From Budorcas taxicolor (taxonomy: Eukaryota > Chordata > Mammalia > Artiodactyla > Bovidae): DNA of 64,000 nucleotides. The notes under the pieces were generated by a model. The model was not told where the DNA came from. It was given only the letters and a program-made list of their open reading frames with translations, and ran no database searches. Of the stretch, positions 20,246 to 31,324 are shown piece by piece. Position 1 is the first letter of the stretch. Each line of letters opens with the position of its first letter. The DNA lies in contig NC_068926.1 of assembly GCF_023091745.1 (NCBI RefSeq), positions 49,376,001 to 49,440,000 on the forward strand, in the 5' to 3' direction. The position numbers and the translations under genes were made by a program.

Positions 20246-20618
20246 CCCTTTTTTAAAAAATTGAAGTATGGTTTATATACGCTGTGTCCATTTCTGCAGT
20301 ACAGCAAACTGATTCCGCTATACATATATCTATGCATTCTTTTTTCTATTCTATTCCATTATATTTCATCATAGGATATTTGAATACAGTTCCCTGTGCT
20401 ATCCAGTAGGACCCTGTCATTTATCTAGTCTATGTATGAAAGTTCCCTCTGCTAGCCCAACCTCCCACTCCATCCCTCCCCAACCCCCTCCCCCTTGGCA
20501 ACCACCAATCTGTTCTCTATGTCCCTGAGTCTGTTTCTATTTCACAGATAGGTTCATTTTTGTCACATTTTAGATGCCAAATATAAGTGATATCATACAG
20601 TATTTGCCTTTCTCAAGA
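20246..20618 (-). mobile_element. L1 3' UTR fragment
   Basis: Minus ruminant L1: tacagcaaactgattccgct (20,300), cagttccctgtgctatccag (20,388), the C-rich ccaaccccctcccccttggc (20,480), gtctgtttctatttcacaga and tataagtgatatcatacagt (20,582). Truncated in the UTR. Confidence 0.88.
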
Positions 20619-20619
20619 A

Positions 20620-21020
20620 GAAGCAACTTTGTAACCTAAAAAGGAAACTCTTGGGTGACTATGTGTTTTTTAAGCTTTATAAAAATAGTAATCCTTTTCT
20701 TTACACATATACAGAGAGGATATTTTAGTATTCTTAGGTGGAGGAAAGTGTAATGGTCAATTTATCCATCGATCTACACACATACAAATATGTATTTATA
20801 TTTATTTACCCAGCCAACAGGTACTGGCTGTTTACTAGGAGCTGTGAAGAAGACAGATGAGCTTTGGTAAAAATCAGATCTGACTTCAGTAATAGTGCTC
20901 CCTTTCATGGATACAACCCTTTAATATTTCAAGCCATGTTTACAATGAATTATTACTATTCACTATTTCTGCTTTTATCTATTAAATAATTGTGCTCCAG
21001 CTTTCCTGTAAGTTTCTCAA
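20620..21020. other. Unassigned DNA
   Basis: Bases 20,815-20,890 resemble an old L2/MIR-type tail but are too short to assign. Confidence 0.35.
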
Positions 21021-21033
21021 GGCTGGGATCATT

Positions 21034-21314
21034 CATTCTGCTTATTAATTTTTGATTGCACTGGGTCTCCATTGCTGTCCTTGGGCTTTCCCTAGTTGTG
21101 GAGGTCGGGAGCTGTTCTCTCGCTGTGATGCTTGGGCTTCTCTCTGCGGAGGCTTCTCTTGAAGAGCATGGGCTCTAGGCATGGGGGCTCAGTAGCTGTG
21201 GCACATGGCTCAGCTGACCTGCAGCATGTGGGATCTTCCTGGACCAGAGACTGAACCCGGGTCCCCTGCATTCACAGGCGGACTCTTAACCAGTGGACCA
21301 CCAGAGAAGTCCAG
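21034..21314 (-). mobile_element. CHR-2-type SINE, near full length, exact TSD
   Basis: Perfect 13-bp TSD ggctgggatcatt at 21,021-21,033 and 21,315-21,327. Reads A-rich end, gggcttctctctgcggaggc, gagcatgggctctaggcatg, then the tRNA-derived head gactcttaaccagtggacca. About 280 bp. Confidence 0.92.
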
Positions 21315-21327
21315 GGCTGGGATCATT

Positions 21328-21685
21328 AATTCCATTTCCAAGTGTGGTCACTCAGCTAGAAGTAGCTGAGGTTGGACCATACTCCTGAAACCCCAGGTTC
21401 TCTCCCTCCTCCCCACTGATGCTGATGCATCCTGTCCTTTATTCAGCCCAAGCAGACATCATATACACAGACAGCACCGCATGATCCTAAAATCAGACCA
21501 TAAAGGCATCAGGGAAGTCATAGCCATCAAAGAAATTCAACAATAAAATATCACCATTAAATACTAACTTTATCTTCTTTGTCTCTTACCTTTAATAAAA
21601 ATCATTATTTTCCTTTCCAATCTTTCAAAGTCTACAGTTTTGACATATCTGAAACTCTCTATATTGGCCCAAAATTTTTATGATT
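21328..21685. other. Unassigned DNA
   Basis: Nothing recognised. Confidence 0.35.
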
Positions 21686-21687
21686 TT

Positions 21688-21852
21688 TTAAAATATTTAT
21701 TTTTAGTTATTTATTTGGTTGTCCTGGGTCTTAATTGTGGCATGTGGGATCTAGTTCCTCGACCAGAAGCTGAACCCGGGTTCCCTGCTTTGAGAGCAAG
21801 GAACTGGACCACCAGGGAGCTTAGCCACTGGACCACCAGGGAACTTCCTTGA
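21688..21852 (-). mobile_element. CHR-2-type SINE, internally rearranged
   Basis: ggtcttaattgtggcatgtg (21,728) and gatctagttcctcgaccaga are typical. Near the head ggaccaccaggga occurs twice (21,806-21,818 and 21,831-21,843), a short tandem duplication of the tRNA-derived end. Confidence 0.85.
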
Positions 21853-21854
21853 CC

Positions 21855-22544
21855 CAGTAAAATCATTTCTTTGCTTTGCCTGCACTCTCTTCCCAGTCGT
21901 GTCCCGCATAATCACAGCCTCTCCTGCCTGATATCCTCTTAAGTGTGTGTACAGCATCTGCATAATCAGCCCTTTTGACTTCATGTTTTTCTTCGTTCTC
22001 TGAGTTGTCAATCTACACTGAATGAGCTGCACAGAGGAGATATTTTAAAAACACGTCTCATCACTGTCTTCTGTCACCTTTAATCTCAAAGAAAAATAAA
22101 TCAAACATGAAGCTGATGCATCATCTAAACTGCCACGTAAAATCAGGCCTCAGGTATTTTAAAAATGCCAGTTTGGGAAACTAGAATTTATAATGTGGTA
22201 ATATTAATAGCCTGGTTTTCCTATGAAGGGTTTTATATTTTCAGATGTCTCAGGTGAATATCTTAGAGAATATAAATAACATTGTAGGCTTTAGGAGAAC
22301 TAAGTAGTCAGAAATACTTATGACTAGAACTCGCTTTCAGATAAAAGCTATTCAACTGTTCCCAGTACATTTTCAAAGGCAAAGACTCTGGGATGGGTCA
22401 GGGGTCCTTTGGTCATTTTGAGGAGATGTCTGAAGGTTGCACAATTAAACTGAAGAAAATAAATCCTTAAAATTTCATCAGGCAAAGCTATTTGAAAAAG
22501 AGCTTTCTTTTTAGCTATGCCCATCGCCATTCTGTAGCGTTTTC
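21855..22544. other. Unassigned DNA
   Basis: No repeat or exon recognised across about 690 bp. Confidence 0.4.
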
Positions 22545-22556
22545 GCCTTGCAAGTT

Positions 22557-22817
22557 GCTGCTGCTAAGTCGGTTCAGTCGTGTCCAATTCTGTGCGACCC
22601 CTTAGACGGCAGCCCACCAGGCTCCCCCGTCCCTGGGATTCTCCAGGCAAGAACACTGGAGTGGGTTGCTATTTCCTTCTCCAATGCATGAAAGTGAAAA
22701 GTGAAAGTGAAGTCGCTCAGTCGTGTCCGACCCTCAGCTACCCCCATGGACTGCAGCCCACCAGGCTCCTCCGTCCATGTGATTTTCCAGGCAAGAGTAC
22801 TGGAGTGGGGTGCCATT
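22557..22817 (-). mobile_element. Bov-A2 SINE with TSD
   Basis: Full dimer. TSD gccttgcaagtt at 22,545-22,556 and 22,818-22,829; the first bases of the right copy coincide with the SINE's own ccattgcctt end, so the exact edge is ambiguous by about 5 bp. Confidence 0.95.
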
Positions 22818-22829
22818 GCCTTGCAAGTT

Positions 22830-23421
22830 ACCTGGGTCTATTTTCTGTAATACATCTTGCCATATCAAAGAGCAAGCATCCAATACATTGAAAGATGTGA
22901 GCAAAATGATCTGCTAACTTCCTCCTCCTATTGTGAGTCCTTTTGTGAGTCCTTTATTTCTGGAAGAAATGATGCCTAGGGAACAGGAAAAAGAACCCCA
23001 GCATTTGTCTCTTAAATACACCGCAGCCTTCACACCTGTGTCAGCCAGCTGACCATTGAAAGGACCTGTTCATTTCAAGAGGCGAATGCATGCCAACAGC
23101 TGCAGGGGAGGCTGAGTACACTCCTAGAATTTTTGGAAAAGACAGGTAACCAAGCATGCACTATAAACCCAAGTACGTGAGAAGCCACCTGGTGAGAATA
23201 CACACATGTAAGCCTTCTCAGCATCGTGTCCACAGCAAAGCCTAAGTGACATGCGTGATGAAGACTTCCCTAGGGTTAATCCACATGGACCCATCTAGGA
23301 GAAGGCTTGTCTAGGAGAGAGGGCTGGAGAATTTCACAAATGAATGGATACACATTTCTGAGCAAACAACACGGATGTCTCTGACGTGCAGTGCTGTATT
23401 CACAAATGATGAGGACCAACT
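22830..23421. other. Unassigned DNA
   Basis: Nothing recognised apart from a small tandem repeat ttttgtgagtcc (22,932-22,955 region). Confidence 0.4.
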
Positions 23422-23436
23422 ATTAGGAGGGTGTTT

Positions 23437-23770
23437 GTTTTTAAGGTTTTATCTGAAGTATTGTGCTTTATAATGGTGTGTTAGTTTCTGCTGTACAACA
23501 ATGTGAATCAGCTGTAGGTATACATATATCCCTTCCCTCTTGAGCCTCCCTCCCAACCCCCCAGCCCTCCCAGGTCATCACAGAGCCCCGAGCTGAGCTC
23601 GCTGCGCTGCGCAGCAGCTCCCCACCAGCTGTCTGTTTCATGCATGGCAGTGTATGTATGTCATTGCTTTGTTCCACCCAACCCATCCCCCACTACGTCA
23701 CAAGTCCATCCCCCCCGGCAGGGCCTCTATTCATGCCTTGGAAACGGGTTCATCCATACCATTTTTCTAG
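23437..23770 (-). mobile_element. L1 3' UTR insertion with exact TSD
   Basis: Perfect 15-bp TSD attaggagggtgttt at 23,422-23,436 and 23,771-23,785, enclosing 334 bp of 5'-truncated L1 3' UTR: gtgttagtttctgctgtaca (23,479), a C-rich block, gagctgagctcgctgcgctg (23,590) and ctctattcatgccttgg. The long intact TSD implies a comparatively young insertion. Confidence 0.95.
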
Positions 23771-23785
23771 ATTAGGAGGGTGTTT

Positions 23786-24170
23786 TTAAAGCTTCTTAGC
23801 AGACATCATAGACCCACTGAGTCTGTGCGTTTCTGTTCACGTGCTTTAGGAAAACGGAAGTCCTTTGGATACAATGAAAGATTTCTTCCTACTTTACCCT
23901 GATGGCAACAACTTCACTGTCTCATGAAACAAACACTGAATGAGCCTTTGCTGTAGCACATCCATGTGCTAGGCAGAGGGTGACCACGACAAACAAGTGT
24001 CCTTTCTTTCAAGCCTAAAAGAAGAGGTGATCTGTTTTCTTAGGTAAGAAACAGGCTTGATGGCAGGAGACCCACCCGAGGAACAGGCTGAGAGCAGGGA
24101 ACATTGGTAGCAGTGCAACACAGAATAAGTGGGTAAAAGAGTCTTTTTTAAACAGGCTTTTTTTTTAAAA
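23786..24170. other. Unassigned DNA
   Basis: Bases 23,930-24,010 faintly resemble an ancient MIR/L2-type tail (catccatgtgctaggcagag); otherwise nothing recognised. Confidence 0.35.
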
Positions 24171-24177
24171 GCTACTC

Positions 24178-24455
24178 AACTTCCCTGGTGGTCCAGTGGT
24201 TAAGAATCCGGCTGCCAATGCAGGGGACATGGGTTTGACCCCTGGTCTGGGTGGATTCCACATGCCACTGAGCAACCAAGCCCATGAGCTGCAACTACTG
24301 AAGCCCATGTGCCTACAGCCTGTCCACCGCAACAAAGAGTAGTCCCGGCTCACAGGAACTGGAGAAAAGCCCACATGCAGCAACTGGAGAAAGCCCACAT
24401 GCAGCAACGAAGACCCAGTGCAACCAAAAGTAAACAAATAAACAATAAAAAAGAA
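24178..24455 (+). mobile_element. CHR-2-type SINE with internal tandem duplication
   Basis: Head acttccctggtggtccagtg at 24,179, and an A-rich end with aacaaataaacaataaaaaa. A 24-25 bp unit starting aactggagaaa is duplicated back to back at 24,357-24,381 and 24,382-24,405. Confidence 0.9.
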
Positions 24456-24611
24456 AGCCTGTATTTAAAAAATAAAACTTGTCCACACGAAGTCATATAA
24501 AAAGGGACAAATAGATTTAGAAAGTGGCACCATAGACCAGCACTGTGCATACAAAAAAATAAAAATAAGTAAATATATAAAATAGTTGATGTTTCCCATG
24601 ATATTTCACAG

Positions 24612-24817
24612 GTTTCCCTGATGGCTCAGCAGTTAAAGAATCTGCCTGCAATGCAGGAGATATGGGAGACTCGAGTTAAAGCTCTGAGTTGGGAAGATCC
24701 CCTGGAGAAGGGAATAGCAACCTACTCCAGGATTCTTGCCTGTAGAGTCCTATGGACAGAGGAGCCTGGCTAGTTACAGTCCATGGGGTCCCAAGGAGTT
24801 GAATATAGCTTGAGCGT

Positions 24818-24853
<36 letters not shown>
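24612..24853 (+). mobile_element. Bov-tA SINE with (CA)n tail
   Basis: Head tttccctgatggctcagcag (24,614) and body ccctggagaagggaatagca. It ends gagcgtgcg and then runs straight into (CA)n at about 24,820-24,853. The flanks tatttcacag and catttcacac form a weak TSD; a second CA tract lies just beyond. Confidence 0.9.
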
Positions 24854-24855
<2 letters not shown>

Positions 24856-24879
24856 CATTTCACACACACACACACATAT

Positions 24880-25610
24880 AGGCGTTTCTCCATTGAGCTC
24901 TGCTTTAGATACCAAAAACACAGAGCTCCCTTTGGGAGAATACCTTGTAAAACAGCTGAAATAAAGTTGTGATGCTGAAAGAGAATATAACACAAGTATG
25001 GATATGTGAAGGGATCACCCATTTCAACAGTGACAAAGTCCCATCCTTTCTTATGTCATCCAGCAATCCTTTTGACTGTTCAGCTGCCATAGCATTCTAC
25101 AGGTAGCTGTAGTGTGTTGTACTGATTTTTGGTTTCTTTGCTTTGTTTTGAACCCAGAAGCGACTTTCTTCCTCATCCAACTTGGTCCATGGCTGTGGTC
25201 TGCAAAAACATTCAGGTGGACTCAGCAGCACATTGGGAGCCTGGTTGGAAAATGAGAAATGAGCAGCAGTGTGGGAGCAAATAGAGTCACTGAAAAGGGA
25301 TGGATATTTAGGTCCTGAGGGTGGGATTGAGGAAATACAGCTCCGATTTCAGCTCACACACAAACTAGAGTTTCGGCAAGACGAAAGCCAGAGTTCGGGC
25401 TGTGGAATCAATGGGACCCATCTCGTCTCCATGGCGATCAGCTTTAGCTTTGCTGCCACTGTCTCCTCAGCCCCCCTTTCTTGGCACTAGAGGAAGATGT
25501 GTTTTGAAGGGTTCTCAGTTGTCATGATTTAGCATCTGATAGCATTTTAACGCATGTTAATAAATAGAAAACACTGTCCAGAAACAGGAGGGATTCTTTC
25601 CAGAAACAGA
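24880..25610. other. Unassigned DNA
   Basis: About 730 bp with no recognised repeat. The 73-codon plus frame 25,269-25,490 has no recognisable domain. Confidence 0.4.
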
Positions 25611-25617
25611 TTCTCAG

Positions 25618-25800
25618 GACTTTCCTGATGGTCCAGTGACTAAGACTCCACTGGACCTCCTGATGCAGGGGCCTGGGTTCCATCCCTGGTCGGGGAATTA
25701 GATCCCACATGCCACAACTAAGAATTCACATGCTGCAACCAAAGATCCCGTGTTTCATAACTAAGACCTGGCGCAGCCAATTAAATTAATAATTTTTAAA
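25618..25800 (+). mobile_element. CHR-2-type SINE
   Basis: gactttcctgatggtccagt (25,618), ccctggtcggggaattagat (25,686) and an A/T-rich end. The pieces ggaaacagattctc before and ggaacagattccca after suggest a diverged TSD. Confidence 0.87.
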
Positions 25801-25934
25801 GCACATATTTTGAAAAAAGAAAGGAACAGATTCCCAATGGAAGAGAAAAAGAACTTTATTAAAAGTCCAGAACAGAGACATCCCAGGCAGAACTTCAAAG
25901 AACTATGTATCGCTTTGAAAGTGAAAATGAATGT

Positions 25935-26133
25935 GTTAGTCGCTCAGCTGTGTCCAACTCTGTGACCCCATGGACTGTAGCCCGCCAGTCTCCTCTGTCC
26001 TTGAGATTTCCCAGGCAAGAATACTGGAATGGATTGCCGTTCTTTTTTCCAGGGGATCTTCCCAACCCAGGGATCGAAACTAGGTCTCCTGCATTGCAGG
26101 CAGATTCTGTACGATCTGAGCCACCAGGGAAGA
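25935..26133 (-). mobile_element. Bov-tA SINE
   Basis: Body tgtgttagtcgctcagctgt to gaatactggaatggattgcc; head gcattgcaggcagattctgt and gagccaccagggaag. No TSD recognised. Confidence 0.92.
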
Positions 26134-26139
26134 ACGTTG

Positions 26140-26604
26140 ATTTTTTTGGTATGAGAAGTTTACAATAAAAATTTCAGCCAGCCCAAGATGGATTAAGTAC
26201 CAAAACTGAGATTCAGAAAAGAGTTTTGGAATGATAAGGCCTAGGTATCTAGAGTGTAGTGAAATATCCACCACTACAAGTTTTAAAATACCATCTAATT
26301 TTCCATAATACAGCTCTTGCTGCTTCTAAAAACCAGAAAAGTGAGCAGGGTTGGAGTTGGTCTCTACGATACTCTTAAAATATGTACCATATGAATAGTG
26401 TAAATTTCATCCAAACAACCAGATGGTTGGTTTAATTTACCCATTCCAGTGTGGGGATGCTTGCAAATACCCAGATGTTTGACATCACCAACACGGATAA
26501 TGCTGGTGGACCCTGCAATCTGAGGATTGCTCATCACATATTTGGCCCCTGTCATCCAGATTGATGGCACTTAGTCTGTTTGTATGATTTTATTAGCCCC
26601 TATT
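26140..26604. other. Unassigned DNA
   Basis: Nothing recognised. Confidence 0.4.
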
Positions 26605-26615
26605 AGTCATCTGGT

Positions 26616-26804
26616 GGGCTTCCCTGGTGGTTTGGTGCAGGAGGTGTGGGCTCAATCCCTGGGCTGCGAAGATCTCGTTGGAGAAGAAAATGGCACCCCA
26701 CTCCAGTATTAATGCCTGGGAAATCCCATGGACAGAGGAGCCTGGTAAGCTACAGTCCATGGCGTCGCAAAGAGTCGGACATGACTTAGCAACTGAACAG
26801 CAAC
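26616..26804 (+). mobile_element. Bov-tA SINE with exact TSD
   Basis: Perfect 11-bp TSD agtcatctggt at 26,605-26,615 and 26,805-26,815. The head has lost part of the tRNA segment between gggcttccctggtggtttgg and gctcaatccctgggctgcga. Body intact. Confidence 0.95.
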
Positions 26805-26815
26805 AGTCATCTGGT

Positions 26816-27405
26816 ATTTCTTTTAACTCTAGATCCACAATCACTGTAAAAATGAAAATAAAGCTTTGCCTTTCTAGCTAGCACGAAAGGTAATTCTCAG
26901 AAAAAATGATGTTAAGGTTATGCCATTAGAGAAAGGGTAAGGTTGATAGAGTGAAATACTGTGTGGCTTCAGGAAAATCAAATACTGAATATAAAATTCA
27001 AGATGCCTAGTCTGCAAGCCACAGAGTAGATTATCTACATCTAAGGGTAAAATTTCCTTGCTTTGGCTCATGTTTTTCCTCTCTCTCACTTTTCATCTTT
27101 TATAAAAGATGTTAACAACTAAGGTGCATATTCTGAAAAGACAACAAGCAAGTGTTTTTCTAATGTTGTTCTTAAACTTGTAAACAGAAAGAATATTATC
27201 TGTTAGGTGTAATTCACTTAGCATTCAGCTTTCAAATTATATTAAAAAATCTACCATCTTGCAGGGAATGTATTATTTTACATGAACTGAGAAATGGCTA
27301 ATAGGAATATAGTAGTAAATAGTAATAGAAGTAGTAAGACATAAAAAAAAAAAGGCCAAGGAAATTACAATACACAAGAGCCATTTGAAATGTCAAGATA
27401 AAAAG
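26816..27405. other. Unassigned DNA
   Basis: Nothing recognised; short poly-A at 27,343-27,353. Confidence 0.4.
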
Positions 27406-27407
27406 TT

Positions 27408-27627
27408 AGTTTTTTATATTATATATAGAATGGATAAACAACAAAATCCTTCTGTATAGCACAGGGAACTGTATTCAATATCTTGTGAGAAACCATAATG
27501 GAAAATAATATAAAAAAGAATATATCTTATCTAATGTATATGCATAACTGAATAACTTTGCTGTACAGCAGAAATTAGCACAATACTATAAATCAATTAT
27601 GTTTATTTCAATAAAATTTTTTAAATG
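27408..27627 (+). mobile_element. L1 3' UTR end
   Basis: gaatggataaacaacaaaat (27,428), cacagggaactgtattcaat (27,460), tgctgtacagcagaaattag (27,560) and an A-rich end with caataaaatttttt. Severely 5'-truncated. Confidence 0.9.
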
Positions 27628-27799
27628 TAGTATTTTGTTTTCCAAACCACATATCCAATGCTCTTTTCTATTTTCATGCTGAGTTGATTCTGTATAGAAA
27701 ATGTACATTTTACCCATTTTTCCCAGTGTGGTTCAGCAATCATCAAAGGTGTTAGCATGATAAGATCCAGTAATTAATTATCATTAGACTGGTCTAGCG

Positions 27800-28012
27800 G
27801 TGACTTCCCTGGTAGCTCAGACAGTCAAGCGTCTGTCTACAATGCAGGAGACCCAGGTTCGATCCCTGGGTCAGGAAGATCCCCTGGAGAAGGAAATGGC
27901 AATCCATTACAATACTATTGCCTGGAAAATCCCATGGACAGAGAAGCCTGGTAGGCTACAGTCCATGGGGTCGCAAGAGTTGGACATGACTGAGCGACTT
28001 CACTTTCACTTT
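27800..28012 (+). mobile_element. Bov-tA SINE with intact Pol III B box
   Basis: Near-consensus copy: acttccctggtagctcagac at 27,802, B box ggttcgatccc at 27,856-27,866, body ccctggagaaggaaatggca, end cactttcacttttc. It faces a second Bov-tA that starts five bases later on the other strand. Confidence 0.95.
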
Positions 28013-28016
28013 TCTA

Positions 28017-28236
28017 GTGTGTGCTAAGTCGCTTCAGTCGTGTTCAACTCTTTGCAACCCTATGAACCATAGCCCGCCAGGCTCCTCTGTCCATGCGAGT
28101 CTCCAGGTAAGAACAGTGGAGGGAGTGGCCATGCTCTCCTCCAGGGGATCTTCCCAACCTAGGGATCGAACTCACATCTCTAATGTTTTTGCATCGGTAG
28201 GTGGGTTCTTTACCACTAGCGCCATCTGGGAAGCCA
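28017..28236 (-). mobile_element. Bov-tA SINE, opposed to its neighbour
   Basis: Reads gctaagtcgcttcagtcgtg from its 3' side to the head gttctttaccactagcgcca and gggaagcc. The outer flanks of the pair, agactggtctag (before 27,800) and agattggtctag (after 28,236), match at 11 of 12 bases. This suggests the second copy inserted at or near the tail of the first. Confidence 0.92.
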
Positions 28237-28244
28237 GATTGGTC

Positions 28245-29130
28245 TAGAATCCTCTTCAAGCAATGCAAATTAAAAAACAGACATGAACATTTTAAACATG
28301 CTCTGATCTTTGCCGCTCTCGCAATAGACCACAGCAAACAAAGTTCCAGGGGCACCTTAAGATGTAGTTTACTTGCAGACTGAAAGGCAGAGGAGCCATT
28401 TCTGCAGCAAGTCTAAGCACACAGAGAACAGAATAGGTCCCTATTTTCTTTCTTGCTCTTTTTAAAACACGTTTTCAGCATTTTTCAGAAAAACCTTGGC
28501 TTTCATGCAAACTGTGTACGACTTGGGGATAAAGTGATTTTGTCATCATAAATAAAAACTGTTGACTTTTTATGTCTTTGTGTTCCTTAATAAAAGGGAC
28601 TAAAAGTGAGAGAATTTAGCACTCAGGACTCATTGAGAGACCAACAATAAGTTCAAGGGATTGAAAATAACCCTGAAATGAACTGAATAATAGCCACATT
28701 TGGAATTTCACACTCAATTAGAATGTTGCCGATGGAAATTAAATTATTCAGGTGATTTTCCTCCCTAAATTCAGAAAGCCCATGTTTGGTAAAGATGACA
28801 ATATGAATACAAGGAGTTGTTTGTACTTGTTCCTCAAATGCCATTAAAATACCAGTAAGTTGATTTTGTTTTTAAGATATCAACACACAAGGACAAAAAG
28901 ATGATAGAGGAGAAAACAGGAATGCAACTTAGGAGGGTGTGGAACACTGAAATGGAGAGCGATGACTGAGTCACATGCCAGCAGGGTGTAAACTATGGCA
29001 CAATACAGTGTAATTTAGTCTACAAATGCACCCCCTCCTTCCCACGCCCAAACTGGTGGTACCAGGTGCCTCTGCAAATGGGGGATACAGGTAGGATGGT
29101 GAAAGACATTTGATTCCCAGGTAAGAGAGC
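28245..29130. other. Unassigned DNA
   Basis: About 890 bp with no recognised exon or repeat. Confidence 0.45.
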
Positions 29131-29134
29131 GCTA

Positions 29135-30288
29135 AAAATTGTCTGGACATGGCCAGCAAGCCCATGAGTAGATGCTCAACACCCCTAATTAGTAGAGAAA
29201 TGCAAATCAAAACTAAAATGAGGTATCATCTCATAGCAGTTAGAATGATCATCATTAAAGAGTCTACAAATAATAAATGCAGGTGAGGATACAAAGAAAA
29301 GTCCTACACTGTTGGTGGGGATGCAAACTGGAACAGACCCTGTATATATACACTGTAGATACCATGCAGCCACTGTATATACTGAAAACAGTATAGAGCT
29401 TTCTCAGAAAACTGAACATAGTGTTGCCATATGATCCAGAAATCCCATTCCTGGGCATATATTCAGACAAAACTACAATCCAAAAAGATGCATGCACCCC
29501 AATGTTCATAGCAGCATTATTCACAGTAGCCAAGACATGGAAGCAACCTAAATGTCCATCAACAGATGAACAGATATAAAAAGTATGGTACATATATACA
29601 AAGGAATACTACTCAGCCATAAAGAAGAATGAAATAATGCCATTTGCAGCAACATGGATTCAACTAAGTGAAGTCAGTTGGAAAGAGAAAGACAAACACT
29701 ATGTGATATCACTTGTATATGGAATCAAGAATATGGCAAAAATGAATCTGTCTATAAAACAGAAACAGACTCAGGCACATCGAGAACAGACTGGTCGTTG
29801 CCAGGGTGGGAAGGGGTTTGGGGGAGGACAGAGCGGGGACGTTGGGGTTAGCAGATGTAAGCTTTTATATATAGAATGGATAAACAACAAGGACCTAGTG
29901 TTTAGCACAGGGAACTATATTCAATATCCTGGTCTGAACCATCATGGAAGAGAATATTTTAAAAAATGTATATATAGATGTATAACTGAATTACTTTGCT
30001 GTATAGCAGAAAGAACACAACACTGTAAGTCAACTAAGAAAGAAAATGAAAGTGTTAGTTGCTCCGTTGTGTCCAACTCTTTGTGATCCTATGGACTGTA
30101 GCCCACCAGGCTCCCCTGTCCATGGGATTCTCCAGGCAAGAATACTGGAGTGGGGTGCCATTTCCTTCTCCAGCGGGATCTTCCTGACCCAGGAACTGAA
30201 CCCATATCTCGCACACGGCAGGCAGATTCTTCACTGTCTGAGCCACTAGGTAGGTGTTAAGTCAAAATACTCCAATATAAAATAAAGA
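29135..30288 (+). mobile_element. L1: ORF2 C-terminus and 3' UTR
   Basis: Plus-strand L1: atgctcaacacccctaatta (29,171), gttggtggggatgcaaactg (29,311), catatgatccagaaatccca, ataaagaagaatgaaataat, then the 3' UTR with gtaagcttttatatatagaa and a tail (tccaatataaaataaag) that resumes after a Bov-tA. Stops and indels run throughout. Among the longest L1 pieces here. Confidence 0.9.
30034..30257 (-). mobile_element. Bov-tA SINE in L1 tail
   Basis: Body tgttagttgctccgttgtgt; head ggcaggcagattcttcactg. TSD taagtcaa at 30,026-30,033 and 30,258-30,265. The L1 tail is collinear across the insertion. Confidence 0.94.
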
Positions 30289-30339
30289 AAAAGCTTCTTT
30301 AAGGATGATAATCCCCAGAGATCATGCTGAAGGTTTAGC

Positions 30340-30510
30340 TTAGAGGTTCTCAGGGTGGCCCCAGAACAACAGGAATCACTGGGGAACTGCATAGAGACAC
30401 AAGTCCTCAGGCCCAACTCCTGACCTTGAGAAACAGTGGGCATGTAGCACCCGATCGAAGTTTAGCAAGACAATTCCTATGTGATCATGTTTAGGACTCT
30501 CCACTGTGGA
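30340..30510 (+). mobile_element. MER5A-like hAT DNA transposon
   Basis: gaggttctcagggtggcccc, then caacaggaatcactggggaa (30,368), aagtcctcaggcccaactcc and gagaaacagtgggcatgtag follow the MER5A pattern (hAT-Charlie, non-autonomous). Ends are degraded, so the edges are approximate. An ancient placental element. Confidence 0.7.
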
Positions 30511-30577
30511 AGGTGTGGACCTTTGAAAGAGAGAAAGAAACAGAAATGGGTGTGGGAAGGAGAAAGAACTAAGATGG

Positions 30578-30840
30578 GGCATTTCCCTGGTTCGATGGTT
30601 AAGAATCCACCTTGCAACGCCGGGGACATGGGTTCTATCCCTGGTTGGGAAGCTAAGATTCCACACGCCCCAGGGCAACTGTGCTTGTGTACCACAACTA
30701 CCAAGATCAGGCACCACAACTAGAGTCCATTTGCTGCAATGAAAGTTCACACGATGCAGCAAAGATTCCACCTGCCACAGCCAAGTCCTGATCCAGTCAA
30801 TGTTGTTGTGTTTTTTCTTTAAGTAAATAAATAATTTTTT
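30578..30840 (+). mobile_element. CHR-2-type SINE
   Basis: gcatttccctggttcgatgg (30,579), caacgccggggacatgggtt (30,616), accacaactaccaagatcag, and an A-rich end with aagtaaataaataa. Diverged. Confidence 0.87.
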
Positions 30841-31320
30841 GAAAAACAAAGAACTGACAGATTTTGGAAAAGAGTAGTCTCAGATGTTGACTGTTCATGC
30901 TCCTTCAGGAATTAAGGGATCCTTTTGGGGAGTGTTGGTAATAAGTAAATTACCATCGGGAAGAGCACGAACAGTCAAGCCCAACAGAGTGAAATTTCAA
31001 CATCTGGAATAACAGCCATACAGTGGAAAGCTTCCCAACCAGTAAGGAAGATGAAAATAAAAGAGACAATCACGGAGAGATAGAAAAGGGGGAAAGGGAA
31101 GAACTGAAAAGAAGATGTAAGCAACATGCAGTGTGTATCATCTTAACAGTGGACAGCAAAAAAATCATTGCAGGGTTCTCCAAATTCTGGCTGTCACAAT
31201 TTGTCTTAATCACAACCTCCATGTATGAAGCTGTCAATGGTGTGCAGTATGAACTAGGAAAAACAGAATTTACAGAATTTGATAAAACAGAACCTTTAAA
31301 ACCACTTATGGTCAGCCACA
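30841..31320. other. Unassigned DNA with a 105-codon frame
   Basis: The plus frame 31,023-31,340 is Lys/Glu-rich and runs into L1 sequence at its end. No domain or homologue recognised; not called as a gene. Confidence 0.35.
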
Positions 31321-31324
31321 GGGA

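Noticed and set aside
27800..27870. tRNA gene
   Set aside because: The tRNA-like stretches with a B box are SINE heads followed by Bov-A or CHR-2 bodies; no free cloverleaf with proper 3' end was found.
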